Origin: JBJYIN01 sp046237015
Lineage (GTDB): Bacteria; Pseudomonadota; Gammaproteobacteria; Enterobacterales; Enterobacteriaceae
Direction of reading: 5' to 3'
Assembly (NCBI RefSeq): GCF_046237015.1
Contig: NZ_JBJYIN010000007.1
Coordinates: 159,563 to 223,562, forward strand
Length of the DNA stretch: 64,000 nucleotides
Shown: piece after piece, positions 32,713-41,529 of the stretch
Numbering within the stretch: position 1 is the stretch's first letter
How the letters are laid out: the number at the start of each line of letters is the position of its first letter
The notes under the pieces: generated by a model
Database searches by the model: none
What the model was told of the DNA's origin: nothing
The model's input: the letters and a program-made list of their open reading frames with translations, nothing else
Translations under genes and position numbers: made by a program

Positions 32713-34392
32713 ATGAGTACGGGTGCGATTACGATTGGCCTCGATTTTGGCAGTGATTCGGTACGTGCCCTGGCGGTTGATTGCCAGTCCGGGCAAGAAT
32801 TAGAAACAGAAGTGGTCTATTACCCTCGCTGGCGTGAGGGGAAATATTGTCAGCCTGCCAATAATCAATTCAGGCACCATCCGCTGGATTACATCGAATC
32901 GCTGGAACAAGCCATTAAGGTGGTAGTGAGTCGTTTAACGACGGAGCAACGCCAACAGGTTATCGGTATCGGCGTTGATTCCACTGGTTCGACGCCCGCC
33001 CCCATTGACGAACAAGGACACGTTCTCGCCCTGCGCCCTGAATTTGCCAATAACCCAAACGCCATGTTCGTTTTATGGAAGGATCACACGGCAATAGAAG
33101 AAGCGGAGGCGATCAATACACTGTGTCGCAGCGGGCAATTCCCTGACTACACGCGTTATATTGGTGGCGTTTACTCTTCCGAATGGTTCTGGGCAAAGAT
33201 CCTGCATGTTTCGCGTGAAGATCAGCAAGTCCGTCAGGCTGCCGTATCGTGGATAGAACTCTGCGATTGGGTGCCAGCCCTACTTTCTGGAACAAACGCA
33301 CCAGCGCAAATCAAACGCGGTCGCTGTAGTGCCGGGCACAAATCCCTCTGGCACCCAGATTGGGGTGGATTACCCCCCAAAGACTTTTTACACGCTCTCG
33401 ATCCCTGCCTCACTGAACGCCTGCAATATCCAATGTTTACCGAGACCTGGACCGCCGACCACCCTGTTGGCACGCTGACGCCGGAATGGGCGCAACGGCT
33501 TGGTCTGTCTGACACCGTCACCATCGCAGGCGGGGCGTTTGACTGCCATGTCGGCACGGTTGGCGCGGGAGCGCAACCCTATACGTTGGTCAAAGTGATT
33601 GGCACTTCAACCTGCGATATTTTGATCGCGGATGAATCCCGCATTGCCGATCGCACCATTGCCGGCATTTGCGGTCAGGTCAATGGCAGTGTGATACCCG
33701 GTTATATCGGTTTAGAAGCGGGACAATCCGCTTTTGGCGACATGTATGCCTGGTTTAGCCGTCTATTGAGTTGGTCGCTACAACAGGCCATCAACGATCA
33801 CCCCGAACTGAAAACAACACTACAGGCCACTGAAGGGAAATTGCTTGAGCGACTCACTCAAACCTGGGCCGACAATCCAACGTGGGATCATTTGCCTGTG
33901 GTGCTTGACTGGTTTAACGGACGTAGAACGCCCTTTGCTAATCAGCGCTTAAAAGGCGTGATTGCCGATCTTAATCTCGGCACCGATGCAGCGACACTCT
34001 TTGGTGGTTTTATCGCGGCAACCGCGTTCGGTGCTCGCGCCATCATGGAATGCTTTGAAACGCAAGGCGTACCGGTTGAGAACATTCTGGCTCTGGGGGG
34101 CATCGCCCGTAAGTCCCCCACGATCATGCAGGTTTGCACCGATGTGATGAATCGTCCGCTACAAATTGTTGCGTCCGATCAGTGTTGTGCATTAGGCGCT
34201 GCGATTTTTGCTGCCGTCGCCGCAGGCGAACATACCGATATCCCTACTGCACAGCGCCATATGGCCAGCGGTATTGAACAGACACTCATGCCTGATAGCC
34301 AGCGCGTCGCTCGCTATCAGCAACTTTATGAACGTTACCAGCAATGGTGTCGACTGGCTGAACCCGCTTACAGCCCGAAAGCCAAAGCTTAA
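32713..34392 (+). CDS. araB: L-ribulokinase AraB
   Basis: A 559-residue FGGY-type kinase that phosphorylates L-ribulose with ATP. The N-terminal phosphate loop GLDFGSDSVRAL, the GVDSTGSTP segment, the WKDHTA motif and the C-terminal ATP-site LALGGIARKSP are present. The frame opens at a TTG (32695), but ATG 32713 with AGGAGC upstream fits the family. It is followed by araA after 48 bp and both read away from araFGH. No araD follows. Confidence 0.95.
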   Translation: MSTGAITIGLDFGSDSVRALAVDCQSGQELETEVVYYPRWREGKYCQPANNQFRHHPLDYIESLEQAIKVVVSRLTTEQRQQVIGIGVDSTGSTPAPIDEQGHVLALRPEFANNPNAMFVLWKDHTAIEEAEAINTLCRSGQFPDYTRYIGGVYSSEWFWAKILHVSREDQQVRQAAVSWIELCDWVPALLSGTNAPAQIKRGRCSAGHKSLWHPDWGGLPPKDFLHALDPCLTERLQYPMFTETWTADHPVGTLTPEWAQRLGLSDTVTIAGGAFDCHVGTVGAGAQPYTLVKVIGTSTCDILIADESRIADRTIAGICGQVNGSVIPGYIGLEAGQSAFGDMYAWFSRLLSWSLQQAINDHPELKTTLQATEGKLLERLTQTWADNPTWDHLPVVLDWFNGRRTPFANQRLKGVIADLNLGTDAATLFGGFIAATAFGARAIMECFETQGVPVENILALGGIARKSPTIMQVCTDVMNRPLQIVASDQCCALGAAIFAAVAAGEHTDIPTAQRHMASGIEQTLMPDSQRVARYQQLYERYQQWCRLAEPAYSPKAKA

Positions 34393-34440
34393 CCATCGCT
34401 TATTTTTTCCCTCACGGGGAATATCAAAACAGGAGTCATC

Positions 34441-35946
34441 ATGGATTATTTTAAGCAACTCGAAGTCTGGTTTGTTATCGGTAGCCAACACCTGTATGGC
34501 CCTGAAACGTTACAACAGGTAAAAGAAAACGCTGAAAAAGTCGTCGCAGGGTTGAATCAGAGTGGAAGGCTCCCGGTTAAACTGGTACTGAAACCCTTGG
34601 TTAAAACGCCTGATGAAATCACCGCACTATGCCGTGACGCAAACTATCAGGATCGCTGTATCGGCTTACTGACGTGGTTACATACGTTTTCCCCCGCCAA
34701 AATGTGGATCGGTGGGTTGAGTATTCTTAACAAACCGCTGTTGCAATTTCATACCCAGTTTAATGCGGAAATCCCATGGGACACCATGGATATGGATTTT
34801 ATGAACCTGAATCAGACCGCTCATGGTGGACGTGAATTTGGGTTTATCGGTGCCCGGATGCGTCAGTCTCATCAGGTGGTAGTCGGTCACTGGCAGGATA
34901 AAAATGCGCACGAACGTATCGCTAAATGGATGCGGGTCGCCGCGGCCATTCAGGAAAGTAAGCAACTAAAACTGGCACGTTTTGGCGATAATATGCGTGA
35001 AGTGGCCGTTACCGAAGGCGATAAGGTCAGTGCCCAGATCCAGTTCGGTTATTCCGTTAGCGCCTGGGGATTAGGCGATCTGGTTGCGGTCGTGGACGAC
35101 GTTTCCAAAGGCGACATCGATACCCTGGTTGAAGAATACGAGGCAAGTTATCAACTTACCGATGCCGTTAAACTTCATGGTCCCAATCGTCAGAACTTAT
35201 TAGACGCCGCGCAGATTGAGTTGGGGATGAAACGCTTTCTGGAACAAGGCGGCTATAAAGCCTTTACCACCGATTTTGAAAATCTCTACGGTCTGAAACA
35301 ACTGCCGGGGCTGGCCGTACAACGTCTAATGCAACAAGGTTATGGCTTTGGTGGCGAAGGCGACTGGAAGACTGCGGCGCTCCTGCGCATCATGAAAGTC
35401 ATGGCGGGTGGATTATCCGGCGGAACGTCATTCATGGAAGACTATACGTATAACTTCCAACATAACAACAATCTGGTTGTCGGTTCCCATATGTTGGAAG
35501 TTTGCCCCAGCATCGCCAAGGAACAAAAACCCATCGTGGATGCGCAGCATTTGGGCATTGGTGGAAAAGACGACCCTGCCCGTCTGATTTTCTCCGTGCC
35601 AGCCGGTCTTTCACTCAACGCCAGCGTTATCGATATGGGCGATCGTTTCCGCATGCTGGTTAACATCGTCGATACCATTGAGCAACCGCGACCGTTACCC
35701 AAACTGCCCGTTGCACGTGCAATATGGAAAGCTCAGCCATCGCTGGAAACCGCAGCCGAAGCGTGGATACTGGCTGGTGGTGCGCACCACACGGTATTCA
35801 GCCAGGCACTGGATTTAGACTATATCCGGTTGTATGCCGATATGCAGAATATTGAGCTGCTTGTTATCGACAACGATACGCGTATTCCTGCGTTCAAAGA
35901 CGCATTACGCTGGAATGACCTTTATTACAAACTTAGCGCACATTAA
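34441..35946 (+). CDS. araA: L-arabinose isomerase AraA
   Basis: A 501-residue isomerase converting L-arabinose to L-ribulose, Mn2+-dependent. It begins with FVIGSQHLYGPETL; metal and catalytic residues sit in GFGGEGDWKTAAL (Glu) and TSFMEDYTY (Glu), with the His ligands in NNLVVGSHMLEV and in AHHTVFS. Length and motif order are standard. Second gene of araBA; in E. coli araD would follow, but here the next gene is cnu. A hairpin at 35966 probably ends the transcript. Confidence 0.96.
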   Translation: MDYFKQLEVWFVIGSQHLYGPETLQQVKENAEKVVAGLNQSGRLPVKLVLKPLVKTPDEITALCRDANYQDRCIGLLTWLHTFSPAKMWIGGLSILNKPLLQFHTQFNAEIPWDTMDMDFMNLNQTAHGGREFGFIGARMRQSHQVVVGHWQDKNAHERIAKWMRVAAAIQESKQLKLARFGDNMREVAVTEGDKVSAQIQFGYSVSAWGLGDLVAVVDDVSKGDIDTLVEEYEASYQLTDAVKLHGPNRQNLLDAAQIELGMKRFLEQGGYKAFTTDFENLYGLKQLPGLAVQRLMQQGYGFGGEGDWKTAALLRIMKVMAGGLSGGTSFMEDYTYNFQHNNNLVVGSHMLEVCPSIAKEQKPIVDAQHLGIGGKDDPARLIFSVPAGLSLNASVIDMGDRFRMLVNIVDTIEQPRPLPKLPVARAIWKAQPSLETAAEAWILAGGAHHTVFSQALDLDYIRLYADMQNIELLVIDNDTRIPAFKDALRWNDLYYKLSAH

Positions 35947-35965
35947 AAATAACCTACTATGATGC

Positions 35966-35988
35966 GAGGAGGCGGATAATGCCTCCTC
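35966..35988 (+). terminator. Hairpin after araA
   Basis: GAGGAGGC / GCCTCCTC stem with a 7-base loop, 20 bp past araA. Lacks a T-run, so a weak terminator or transcript-stabilising hairpin. Confidence 0.5.
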
Positions 35989-36100
35989 CATTCCAAAGCG
36001 CGTCCGGCTTAAATCACAGAGCACCATTAACCTCTGGACAGCATTTCTCTCTTGCTTATACTGAATCACTTCAATTACATCACCATGTTGTTCATTAACT

Positions 36101-36316
36101 ATGACCGTTCATAATTATTTGTTTAAATTCAGAAAAGTCAGTACGTCGGAAAGTCTGGAAAAACTCTTTGATCATCTCAATTACTCACTGACAGATAGCC
36201 AAGAGATTATCAGTATGTATCGTGCGGCTGACCACCGTCGGGCAGAATTGGTCTCCGGTGGGAAACTCTTTGATGTAGGCTGCGTCCCAAAATCAGTATG
36301 GCACTATGTGGTGTAA
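36101..36316 (+). CDS. cnu: Hha-family nucleoid modulator Cnu (YdgT)
   Basis: A 71-residue all-helical protein of the Hha/YmoA/Cnu family. LFKFRKVSTSESLEKLFDHL, MYRAADHRRAELVSGGKLF and the final PKSVWHYVV are near-identical to E. coli Cnu. It binds H-NS and StpA and modulates silencing; Cnu also binds an oriC sequence. Single gene in the same position as in E. coli, just before rsxA, with two hairpins in the gap, one followed by a T-run. Confidence 0.95.
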   Translation: MTVHNYLFKFRKVSTSESLEKLFDHLNYSLTDSQEIISMYRAADHRRAELVSGGKLFDVGCVPKSVWHYVV

Positions 36317-36395
36317 CACCTTAAATGGCGTAACCCTTTTGAGTTAAAAACACGTCCTTTATCAGGCTTTCTGCTATAACCCCACTTTGAGTATG

Positions 36396-36440
36396 TTGTC
36401 GAAAGCCCGACAATACCCGATAATATGCGGGTTTTGTTTT
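36396..36440 (+). terminator. Tandem hairpins cnu / rsxA
   Basis: First stem TTGTCG / CGACAA (36396-36413), second ACCCG / CGGGT (36415-36432), followed by TTTTGTTTTTTT. A likely terminator for cnu placed immediately before rsxA. Confidence 0.65.
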
Positions 36441-36453
36441 TTTAGGCATCGTA

Positions 36454-37035
36454 ATGACCGAATACGCTTTGTTATTTGTTAGCATCCTCCTGGTAAACAA
36501 TTTCGTTTTGGTGAAATTCTTGGGGCTGTGCCCATTTATGGGCGTTTCTAAAAAACTGGAAACGGCTATTGGTATGGGGCTGGCAACAACGTTCGTCATG
36601 ACATTAGGCTCCATGTTTTCCTGGTTGATCAATGAATACGTGTTAGTGCCGTTGGATATTATTTATCTGCGTACCATGGCATTTATTCTGGTATTGGCAT
36701 TTGTCGTACAGTTTTCCGAAATGTTTGTGCGCAAGGCCAGCCCTGACCTTTATCGTTTACTCGGCATTTTTTTGCCCTTGATCACCACCAACTGTGCCGT
36801 TTTAGGTGTGGTATTGCTTAATGTGAATATGTCGCATGGTTTCCTTCAGTCAACCATTTATGGATTCGGCGGCGCAGCAGGTTTTTCCCTGGTCATGGTG
36901 CTTTTTGCCGCAATTCGTGAGCGTATTGCCGTTTCTGATGTGCCAGCACCGTTCAGGGGCAACTCGATAGCCTTAATTACCGCAGGTTTAATGTCACTGG
37001 CCTTTATGGGTTTTACCGGATTGGTGAAATTCTGA
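36454..37035 (+). CDS. rsxA: Rsx electron-transport complex subunit A
   Basis: A 193-residue inner-membrane protein with six hydrophobic segments. The NNFVLVKFLGLCPFMGVS and ITTNCAVLGVVLLN half-motifs hold the cysteines that bind an iron-sulfur centre between RsxA and RsxE in the complex. RsxABCDGE pumps electrons, coupled to ion movement, to reduce and reset SoxR. First gene of the operon; its ATGA-like junction with rsxB (shared base 37035) shows tight coupling. Pairs with the homologous RsxE. Confidence 0.96.
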   Translation: MTEYALLFVSILLVNNFVLVKFLGLCPFMGVSKKLETAIGMGLATTFVMTLGSMFSWLINEYVLVPLDIIYLRTMAFILVLAFVVQFSEMFVRKASPDLYRLLGIFLPLITTNCAVLGVVLLNVNMSHGFLQSTIYGFGGAAGFSLVMVLFAAIRERIAVSDVPAPFRGNSIALITAGLMSLAFMGFTGLVKF

Positions 37036-37613
37036 TGACTGCGATTTGGATTGCCATTCTCACGCTAAGTGCCCTCGCACTACTTTTTGGTCTTATCCTT
37101 GGCTACGCTTCACGACGCTTTAAGGTTGAAGGCAATCCTGTCGTTGAACAGGTCGAAGCCATGTTGCCACAGAGTCAATGCGGCCAGTGTGGTTATCCAG
37201 GCTGCCGTCCTTACGCAGAAGCCGTCTGTTTGAACGGTGAGGACATCAATAAATGTGGCCCCGGTGGCGAAGCCATGATGCTCAAGCTGGCAGAAAAACT
37301 GAATATCGATCCTCAGCCGCTAAATGGCGATAGCGCCGTGTTGAACCCTGAGCGAAAAGTTGCATGGATCGATGAGAGTAATTGCATTGGCTGTACGAAA
37401 TGCATTCAGGCTTGTCCGGTTGATGCCATTATTGGCAGTACCAAAGCCGTTCACACCGTTGTCAGTGATTTATGTACGGGCTGCGATCTTTGCGTCTCGC
37501 CCTGCCCGACAGACTGTATTGAGCTACGCGCCATCGCGCCGACCCCCGCTAACTGGAAATGGGATCTCGATACTATTCCGGTTCGCGTTATTCAAGTAGA
37601 ACAACATGCTTAA
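37035..37613 (+). CDS. rsxB: Rsx complex ferredoxin subunit B
   Basis: A 192-residue ferredoxin-like subunit. An N-terminal membrane anchor (residues 1-25) is followed by an Fe-S domain with CGQCGYPGCRPYA and two 4Fe-4S clusters in CIGCTKCIQACP and CTGCDLCVSPCP. It passes electrons between RsxC and the membrane subunits. Start overlaps the rsxA stop by one base and its end overlaps rsxC by eight bases. Confidence 0.96.
   Translation: MTAIWIAILTLSALALLFGLILGYASRRFKVEGNPVVEQVEAMLPQSQCGQCGYPGCRPYAEAVCLNGEDINKCGPGGEAMMLKLAEKLNIDPQPLNGDSAVLNPERKVAWIDESNCIGCTKCIQACPVDAIIGSTKAVHTVVSDLCTGCDLCVSPCPTDCIELRAIAPTPANWKWDLDTIPVRVIQVEQHA
37500..37507 (-). other. KOPS, right of dif
   Basis: CCCTGCCC on the plus strand (GGGCAGGG on minus) in rsxB, pointing left toward dif. 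Confidence 0.5.
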
Positions 37614-39786
37614 GCTGTTTTCCGCCTTCAGAAAAGATCGAATTTGGGATTTCGATGGTGGTATTCATCCGCCAGAAATGAAAACACAATCCAGTCGGAT
37701 TCCGTTGCGTCAGATTCCTTTACCTGAACAATTTATTATTCCCCTCAAACAGCACCTTGGCCCTGAGGGTGAACTGTGTGTAAAAGTTGGCGAAAAAGTG
37801 TTGCGTGGGCAATCGTTGACTATTGGTAAGGGACGGACGCTTCCGGTTCATGCCCCTACATCAGGCACAATCTACGCCATTCGTCAGCATATGACGGCCC
37901 ATCCTTCCGGCCTGTCTGAGTTAAGCGTTATTATCACTTCCGATGGCGATGATCGCTGGTGTGAACGCCATGGTATGGTCGATTATCGTAATCATTCCAT
38001 AGACAGTATTCTGAATCTCTTGCATCAGGCCGGTATTGCTGGTCTCGGAGGAGCTGGCTTTCCCACCGCCGCAAAGCTACAAGGCGGTCTGCACGGCATC
38101 AAAACGCTGATTATCAACGCCGCAGAATGCGAACCTTATATCACGGCAGATGATCGACTGATGCAAGAGTGTGCGGATGAAATCGTACAAGGCATTGATA
38201 TCCTTAATTATCTACTACAACCCCAGCACACGCTTATCGGGATTGAAGATAATAAGCCGGAAGCAATTGCAGCGTTGCGTCATGCTCTGCGACAGCGTAA
38301 CGATATCGCGTTGCGGGTTATTCCGACTAAATATCCCTCCGGTGGCGCAAAACAGCTCACGAAGATCCTGACGGGAAAAGAGGTGCCGTTTGGGCGACAC
38401 TCCGCGTCTATTGGCGTTTTAATGCAAAACGTCGGTACGACGTTCGCGATTAAGCGTGCCGTCATTGACGGTGAACCCATGACTGAACGAGTGATTACCC
38501 TGACGGGCGAATCGCTTCGCCAACCCGGCAACGTCTGGGCTCGATTTGGCACGCCGGTTCGTCATTTATTAAAACAGGCTGGATTCCACGTCAATAAGCA
38601 GCCGATGGTGATCATGGGTGGGCCGCTAATGGGGTTTACGCTTCCGTCATTGGATGTGCCCATCGTCAAAATTAGTAACTGCTTGTTAGCACCATCTTAT
38701 ACAGAGATAGAACCTGTCGCCGAAGAGCAGTCATGCATACGCTGTAGCCGATGTGCGGACGCCTGTCCTGCGGGCTTGTTACCGCAACAACTCTATTGGT
38801 TCAGCAAAGGGCTGGAACATGAGAAAGCCCGTAACCATCACCTGTTCGATTGTATTGAATGTGGGGCCTGTGCCTATGTTTGCCCCAGCAATATTCCATT
38901 GGTGCAATATTATCGTCAGGAAAAAGCAGAAATCCGGGCTATTGACGAAGAAGTTCAGCGAGCGGCTCAGGCAAAACAACGCTTTGAAGCGAAACAGGCT
39001 CGACTAGAACGAGAAAAAATTGCCAGAGCACAGCGACACAAGCAAGCGGCGGCCAATCTATCGACCAACGATAAACAGGCTGTACAAGCGGCACTGGCAA
39101 GAATTCATAGCAAAAAAGAAGCGGGTGAAACTGCGAATGAAGCTATTGAAATCATACCGGGTCAGCAGCCAGATAATCGTGCCGCCATTGCCGCCCGAGC
39201 GGCACGCAAGGCCCAGGCTCGCGAAAAACAAACACAATTGGCAACCACTGAGGTTGAAAGTGTAAACCATTCGGATGATGTCGATCCTCGTAAAGCAGCG
39301 GTAGCCGCCGCATTAGCTCGCGTAAAAGCACGTAAAGCTGCCCAGAGTGTCGATACCGCACCTGAACTATCCGAGCCCACAACATCGGATAGCGTCGATA
39401 GTGTGAACGATGAACCTGTCGATCCACGTAAAGCCGCCGTCGCTGCGGCTATTGCCCGAGTGAAAGCGCGTAAAGCCGCCCAAAGTGTCGATGCAGCACC
39501 TGAACCATCCGAGCCCACAACATCGGATAGCGTCGATAGTGTGAATGATGAACCTGTCGATCCACGTAAAGCCGCCGTCGCTGCGGCTATTGCCCGAGTG
39601 AAAGCGCGTAAAGCCGCTCAACTTGTTGATGCAGCGCCTGAACCATCCGAGCCCACAACATCGGATAGCGTCGATAGCATGAACGATGAACCTGTCGATC
39701 CACGTAAAGCCGCTGTCGCTGCGGCCATTGCCCGAGTGAAAGCGCGTAAAGCCGCTCAGATGGCATCAAAGTTTCAAGAGGAATAA
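37606..39786 (+). CDS. rsxC: Rsx complex NADH-binding subunit C
   Basis: A 726-residue subunit. The N-terminal region has a biotinyl-like fold and the NADH/FMN domain with GLGGAGFPTAAKL (near residue 145) and NAAECEPYITAD; two 4Fe-4S motifs follow, CIRCSRCADACP and CIECGACAYVCP (near residues 377 and 416). From residue 450 the chain is an Ala/Lys/Arg-rich, probably helical tail, and from residue 560 it consists of 3.5 copies of a 46-residue unit (DPRKAAVAAAIARVKARKAAQ plus an acidic linker). The repeats vary in number among enterobacteria. Oxidises NADH and feeds RsxB. Confidence 0.95.
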   Translation: MLKLFSAFRKDRIWDFDGGIHPPEMKTQSSRIPLRQIPLPEQFIIPLKQHLGPEGELCVKVGEKVLRGQSLTIGKGRTLPVHAPTSGTIYAIRQHMTAHPSGLSELSVIITSDGDDRWCERHGMVDYRNHSIDSILNLLHQAGIAGLGGAGFPTAAKLQGGLHGIKTLIINAAECEPYITADDRLMQECADEIVQGIDILNYLLQPQHTLIGIEDNKPEAIAALRHALRQRNDIALRVIPTKYPSGGAKQLTKILTGKEVPFGRHSASIGVLMQNVGTTFAIKRAVIDGEPMTERVITLTGESLRQPGNVWARFGTPVRHLLKQAGFHVNKQPMVIMGGPLMGFTLPSLDVPIVKISNCLLAPSYTEIEPVAEEQSCIRCSRCADACPAGLLPQQLYWFSKGLEHEKARNHHLFDCIECGACAYVCPSNIPLVQYYRQEKAEIRAIDEEVQRAAQAKQRFEAKQARLEREKIARAQRHKQAAANLSTNDKQAVQAALARIHSKKEAGETANEAIEIIPGQQPDNRAAIAARAARKAQAREKQTQLATTEVESVNHSDDVDPRKAAVAAALARVKARKAAQSVDTAPELSEPTTSDSVDSVNDEPVDPRKAAVAAAIARVKARKAAQSVDAAPEPSEPTTSDSVDSVNDEPVDPRKAAVAAAIARVKARKAAQLVDAAPEPSEPTTSDSVDSMNDEPVDPRKAAVAAAIARVKARKAAQMASKFQEE
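39283..39783 (+). repeat. 138-bp tandem repeats in rsxC
   Basis: Units start at 39283, 39421, 39559 and 39697, each 138 bp (46 codons), the last cut to about 87 bp. Copies 2 and 3 are almost identical; copy 1 is more diverged. All keep the reading frame. Confidence 0.95.
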
Positions 39787-40842
39787 ATGGCTTTCAAAAT
39801 CGCGAGTTCTCCTTTTACTCATAATCAGCAACGCACCCAGCGTATTATGGTGCTGGTCATTTTGGCGTGTATTCCAGGAATGGTAGCGCAGTATTATTTT
39901 TTTGGTTACGGCAGTCTCATTCAGGTGGTTCTGGCATCGGTGACTGCATTAGTAACAGAATCAGTGACAGTGTCACTCAGGAAGTTCAACGTTCGTGCGG
40001 CATTATCCGATAATTCCGCCCTGCTCACCGCGATCTTACTCGGCATTAGTCTGCCACCGCTCGCACCATGGTGGATGGTTATCATGGGAACCGCCTTTGC
40101 CATCGTGATTGCCAAACAATTATATGGCGGTCTGGGGCAAAACCCATTCAACCCGGCAATGATTGGTTATGTGGTGTTACTTATTTCATTCCCGGTGCAA
40201 ATGACCAGTTGGCTACCGCCTGCGCCATTGCAAACCCTCCCCATCGGTTTCTACGATACCTTACAAATCATTTTGTCGGGTCATACATCATCGGGCGATA
40301 CCGTGCAGCAGCTTATGCATACGGTAGACGGCGTCAGCCAGGCGACACCGTTGGATTCGTTTAAAACGGGATTGCGTTCAGGTCAACAGCCTCAGGACAT
40401 TCTGCAACAACCCCTATTCGCAGCAGGCATGGCGGGCCTCGGCTGGCAGTGGGTGAATATAGGATTTCTTATCGGTGGATTGTTTCTACTGGTAAGAGGA
40501 ACCATTCGCTGGCATATTCCCGTCAGTTTCTTGCTCAGCCTGATGCTATGTGCGTCAATCGGGTGGCTACTGTCGCCAGAAAAATGCGCACCCCCCGTAA
40601 TGCATCTGTTATCCGGAGCCACCATGTTGGGCGCATTTTTTATCGCTACCGATCCGGTGACGGCGTCAACCACCAATCGGGGTCGCCTGATTTTCGGTGC
40701 ATTAATCGGTCTGCTGGTATGGTTGATTCGTACATATGGCGGCTATCCAGATGGTGTTGCCTTTGCAGTATTGCTGGCGAATATTACCGTACCGCTAATT
40801 GATTACTATACGAAGCCACGCGCTTACGGCCATCATCGCTAA
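39787..40842 (+). CDS. rsxD: Rsx complex membrane subunit D
   Basis: A 351-residue membrane protein of the NqrB/RnfD family with about nine hydrophobic segments. VDGVSQATPLD (near residue 187) carries the threonine expected to bind FMN through a phosphoester, and LLSGATMLGAFFIATDPVT is the second conserved block. Starts directly after the rsxC stop. An exact matS motif lies within it (39964-39976). Confidence 0.95.
   Translation: MAFKIASSPFTHNQQRTQRIMVLVILACIPGMVAQYYFFGYGSLIQVVLASVTALVTESVTVSLRKFNVRAALSDNSALLTAILLGISLPPLAPWWMVIMGTAFAIVIAKQLYGGLGQNPFNPAMIGYVVLLISFPVQMTSWLPPAPLQTLPIGFYDTLQIILSGHTSSGDTVQQLMHTVDGVSQATPLDSFKTGLRSGQQPQDILQQPLFAAGMAGLGWQWVNIGFLIGGLFLLVRGTIRWHIPVSFLLSLMLCASIGWLLSPEKCAPPVMHLLSGATMLGAFFIATDPVTASTTNRGRLIFGALIGLLVWLIRTYGGYPDGVAFAVLLANITVPLIDYYTKPRAYGHHR
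39964..39976. other. matS site (MatP binding)
   Basis: GTGACAGTGTCAC, an exact match to GTGACRNYGTCAC, inside rsxD, 12.7 kb from the ydgJ site. Confidence 0.75.
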
Positions 40843-40873
40843 GGATCCGTTTGCCATGCCTGTGCTTACTCAC

Positions 40874-40911
40874 ATTTATTACGTTTAATACTATTTATTA
40901 TGTTTAATACC
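40874..40911 (+). repeat. 19-bp tandem duplication at rsxG start
   Basis: ATTTATTACGTTTAATACT (40874-40892) is followed directly by ATTTATTATGTTTAATACC (40893-40911), 17 of 19 bases equal. The second copy supplies the rsxG ATG; the first has ACG at that place. Confidence 0.85.
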
Positions 40912-41529
40912 ATGCGCCGCCACGCGACAACACTGGCGTTATTTGCCGCATTGACGACAGCAATAACCGCCGTCGTCAACAGCTTGACGGGACCGACGAT
41001 TACCCAACAAGCGCAGCGACAACAAAAAATGTTATTGGATCAGGTCGTTCCTGCAGATAGATATAATAACGATATACAGCAGGAATGTTACCTTGTCACC
41101 GATTCAGCATTAGGCTCAACCGCCTCCCATCGTCTTTTTATTGCTCGCAAAGATGGCCTTCCCGTTGCGGCAGCGATTGAGAGTACAGCACCTGATGGAT
41201 ATTCGGGTGCAATAAAACTGCTGATTGGTGCCGATTTTTCTGGCAATGTTTTAGGCGTCCGAGTGACTGAACACCATGAGACCCCGGGTTTAGGTGATAA
41301 AATCGAGGTTCGTATTTCCGACTGGATAACTCGTTTTAGCGGTCAAAAAGTACAACACTCCGACGATGATCGTTGGGCAGTCAAAAAAGAAGGTGGGATG
41401 TTTGACCAGTTCACCGGCGCAACCATCACCCCGCGCGCCGTCATTAATAGTGTGAAACGTAGTGCGTTATTCTTACAAACGCTGCCATCGAAACTTAATA
41501 CCCTGCCGGCATGTGGAGAGAATACATGA
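40900..41529 (+). CDS. rsxG: Rsx complex flavin subunit G
   Basis: A 209-residue subunit with an N-terminal membrane anchor (ATTLALFAALTTAITAVV) and a periplasmic FMN-binding domain; the flavin-linking threonine is in FDQFTGATITPRAV. HHETPGLGDKIE is also typical. ATG 40900 aligns with the E. coli start; ATG 40912 is possible. Unusually, rsxD and rsxG are 57 bp apart, with a 19-bp tandem duplication in the gap and no clear ribosome site. The end overlaps rsxE by ATGA. Confidence 0.95.
   Translation: MFNTMRRHATTLALFAALTTAITAVVNSLTGPTITQQAQRQQKMLLDQVVPADRYNNDIQQECYLVTDSALGSTASHRLFIARKDGLPVAAAIESTAPDGYSGAIKLLIGADFSGNVLGVRVTEHHETPGLGDKIEVRISDWITRFSGQKVQHSDDDRWAVKKEGGMFDQFTGATITPRAVINSVKRSALFLQTLPSKLNTLPACGENT

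Noticed and set aside
39283..39783. CRISPR-like regular repeats
   Set aside because: The 138-bp units are in frame within rsxC, encode an amino-acid repeat and have no unique spacers or cas genes.
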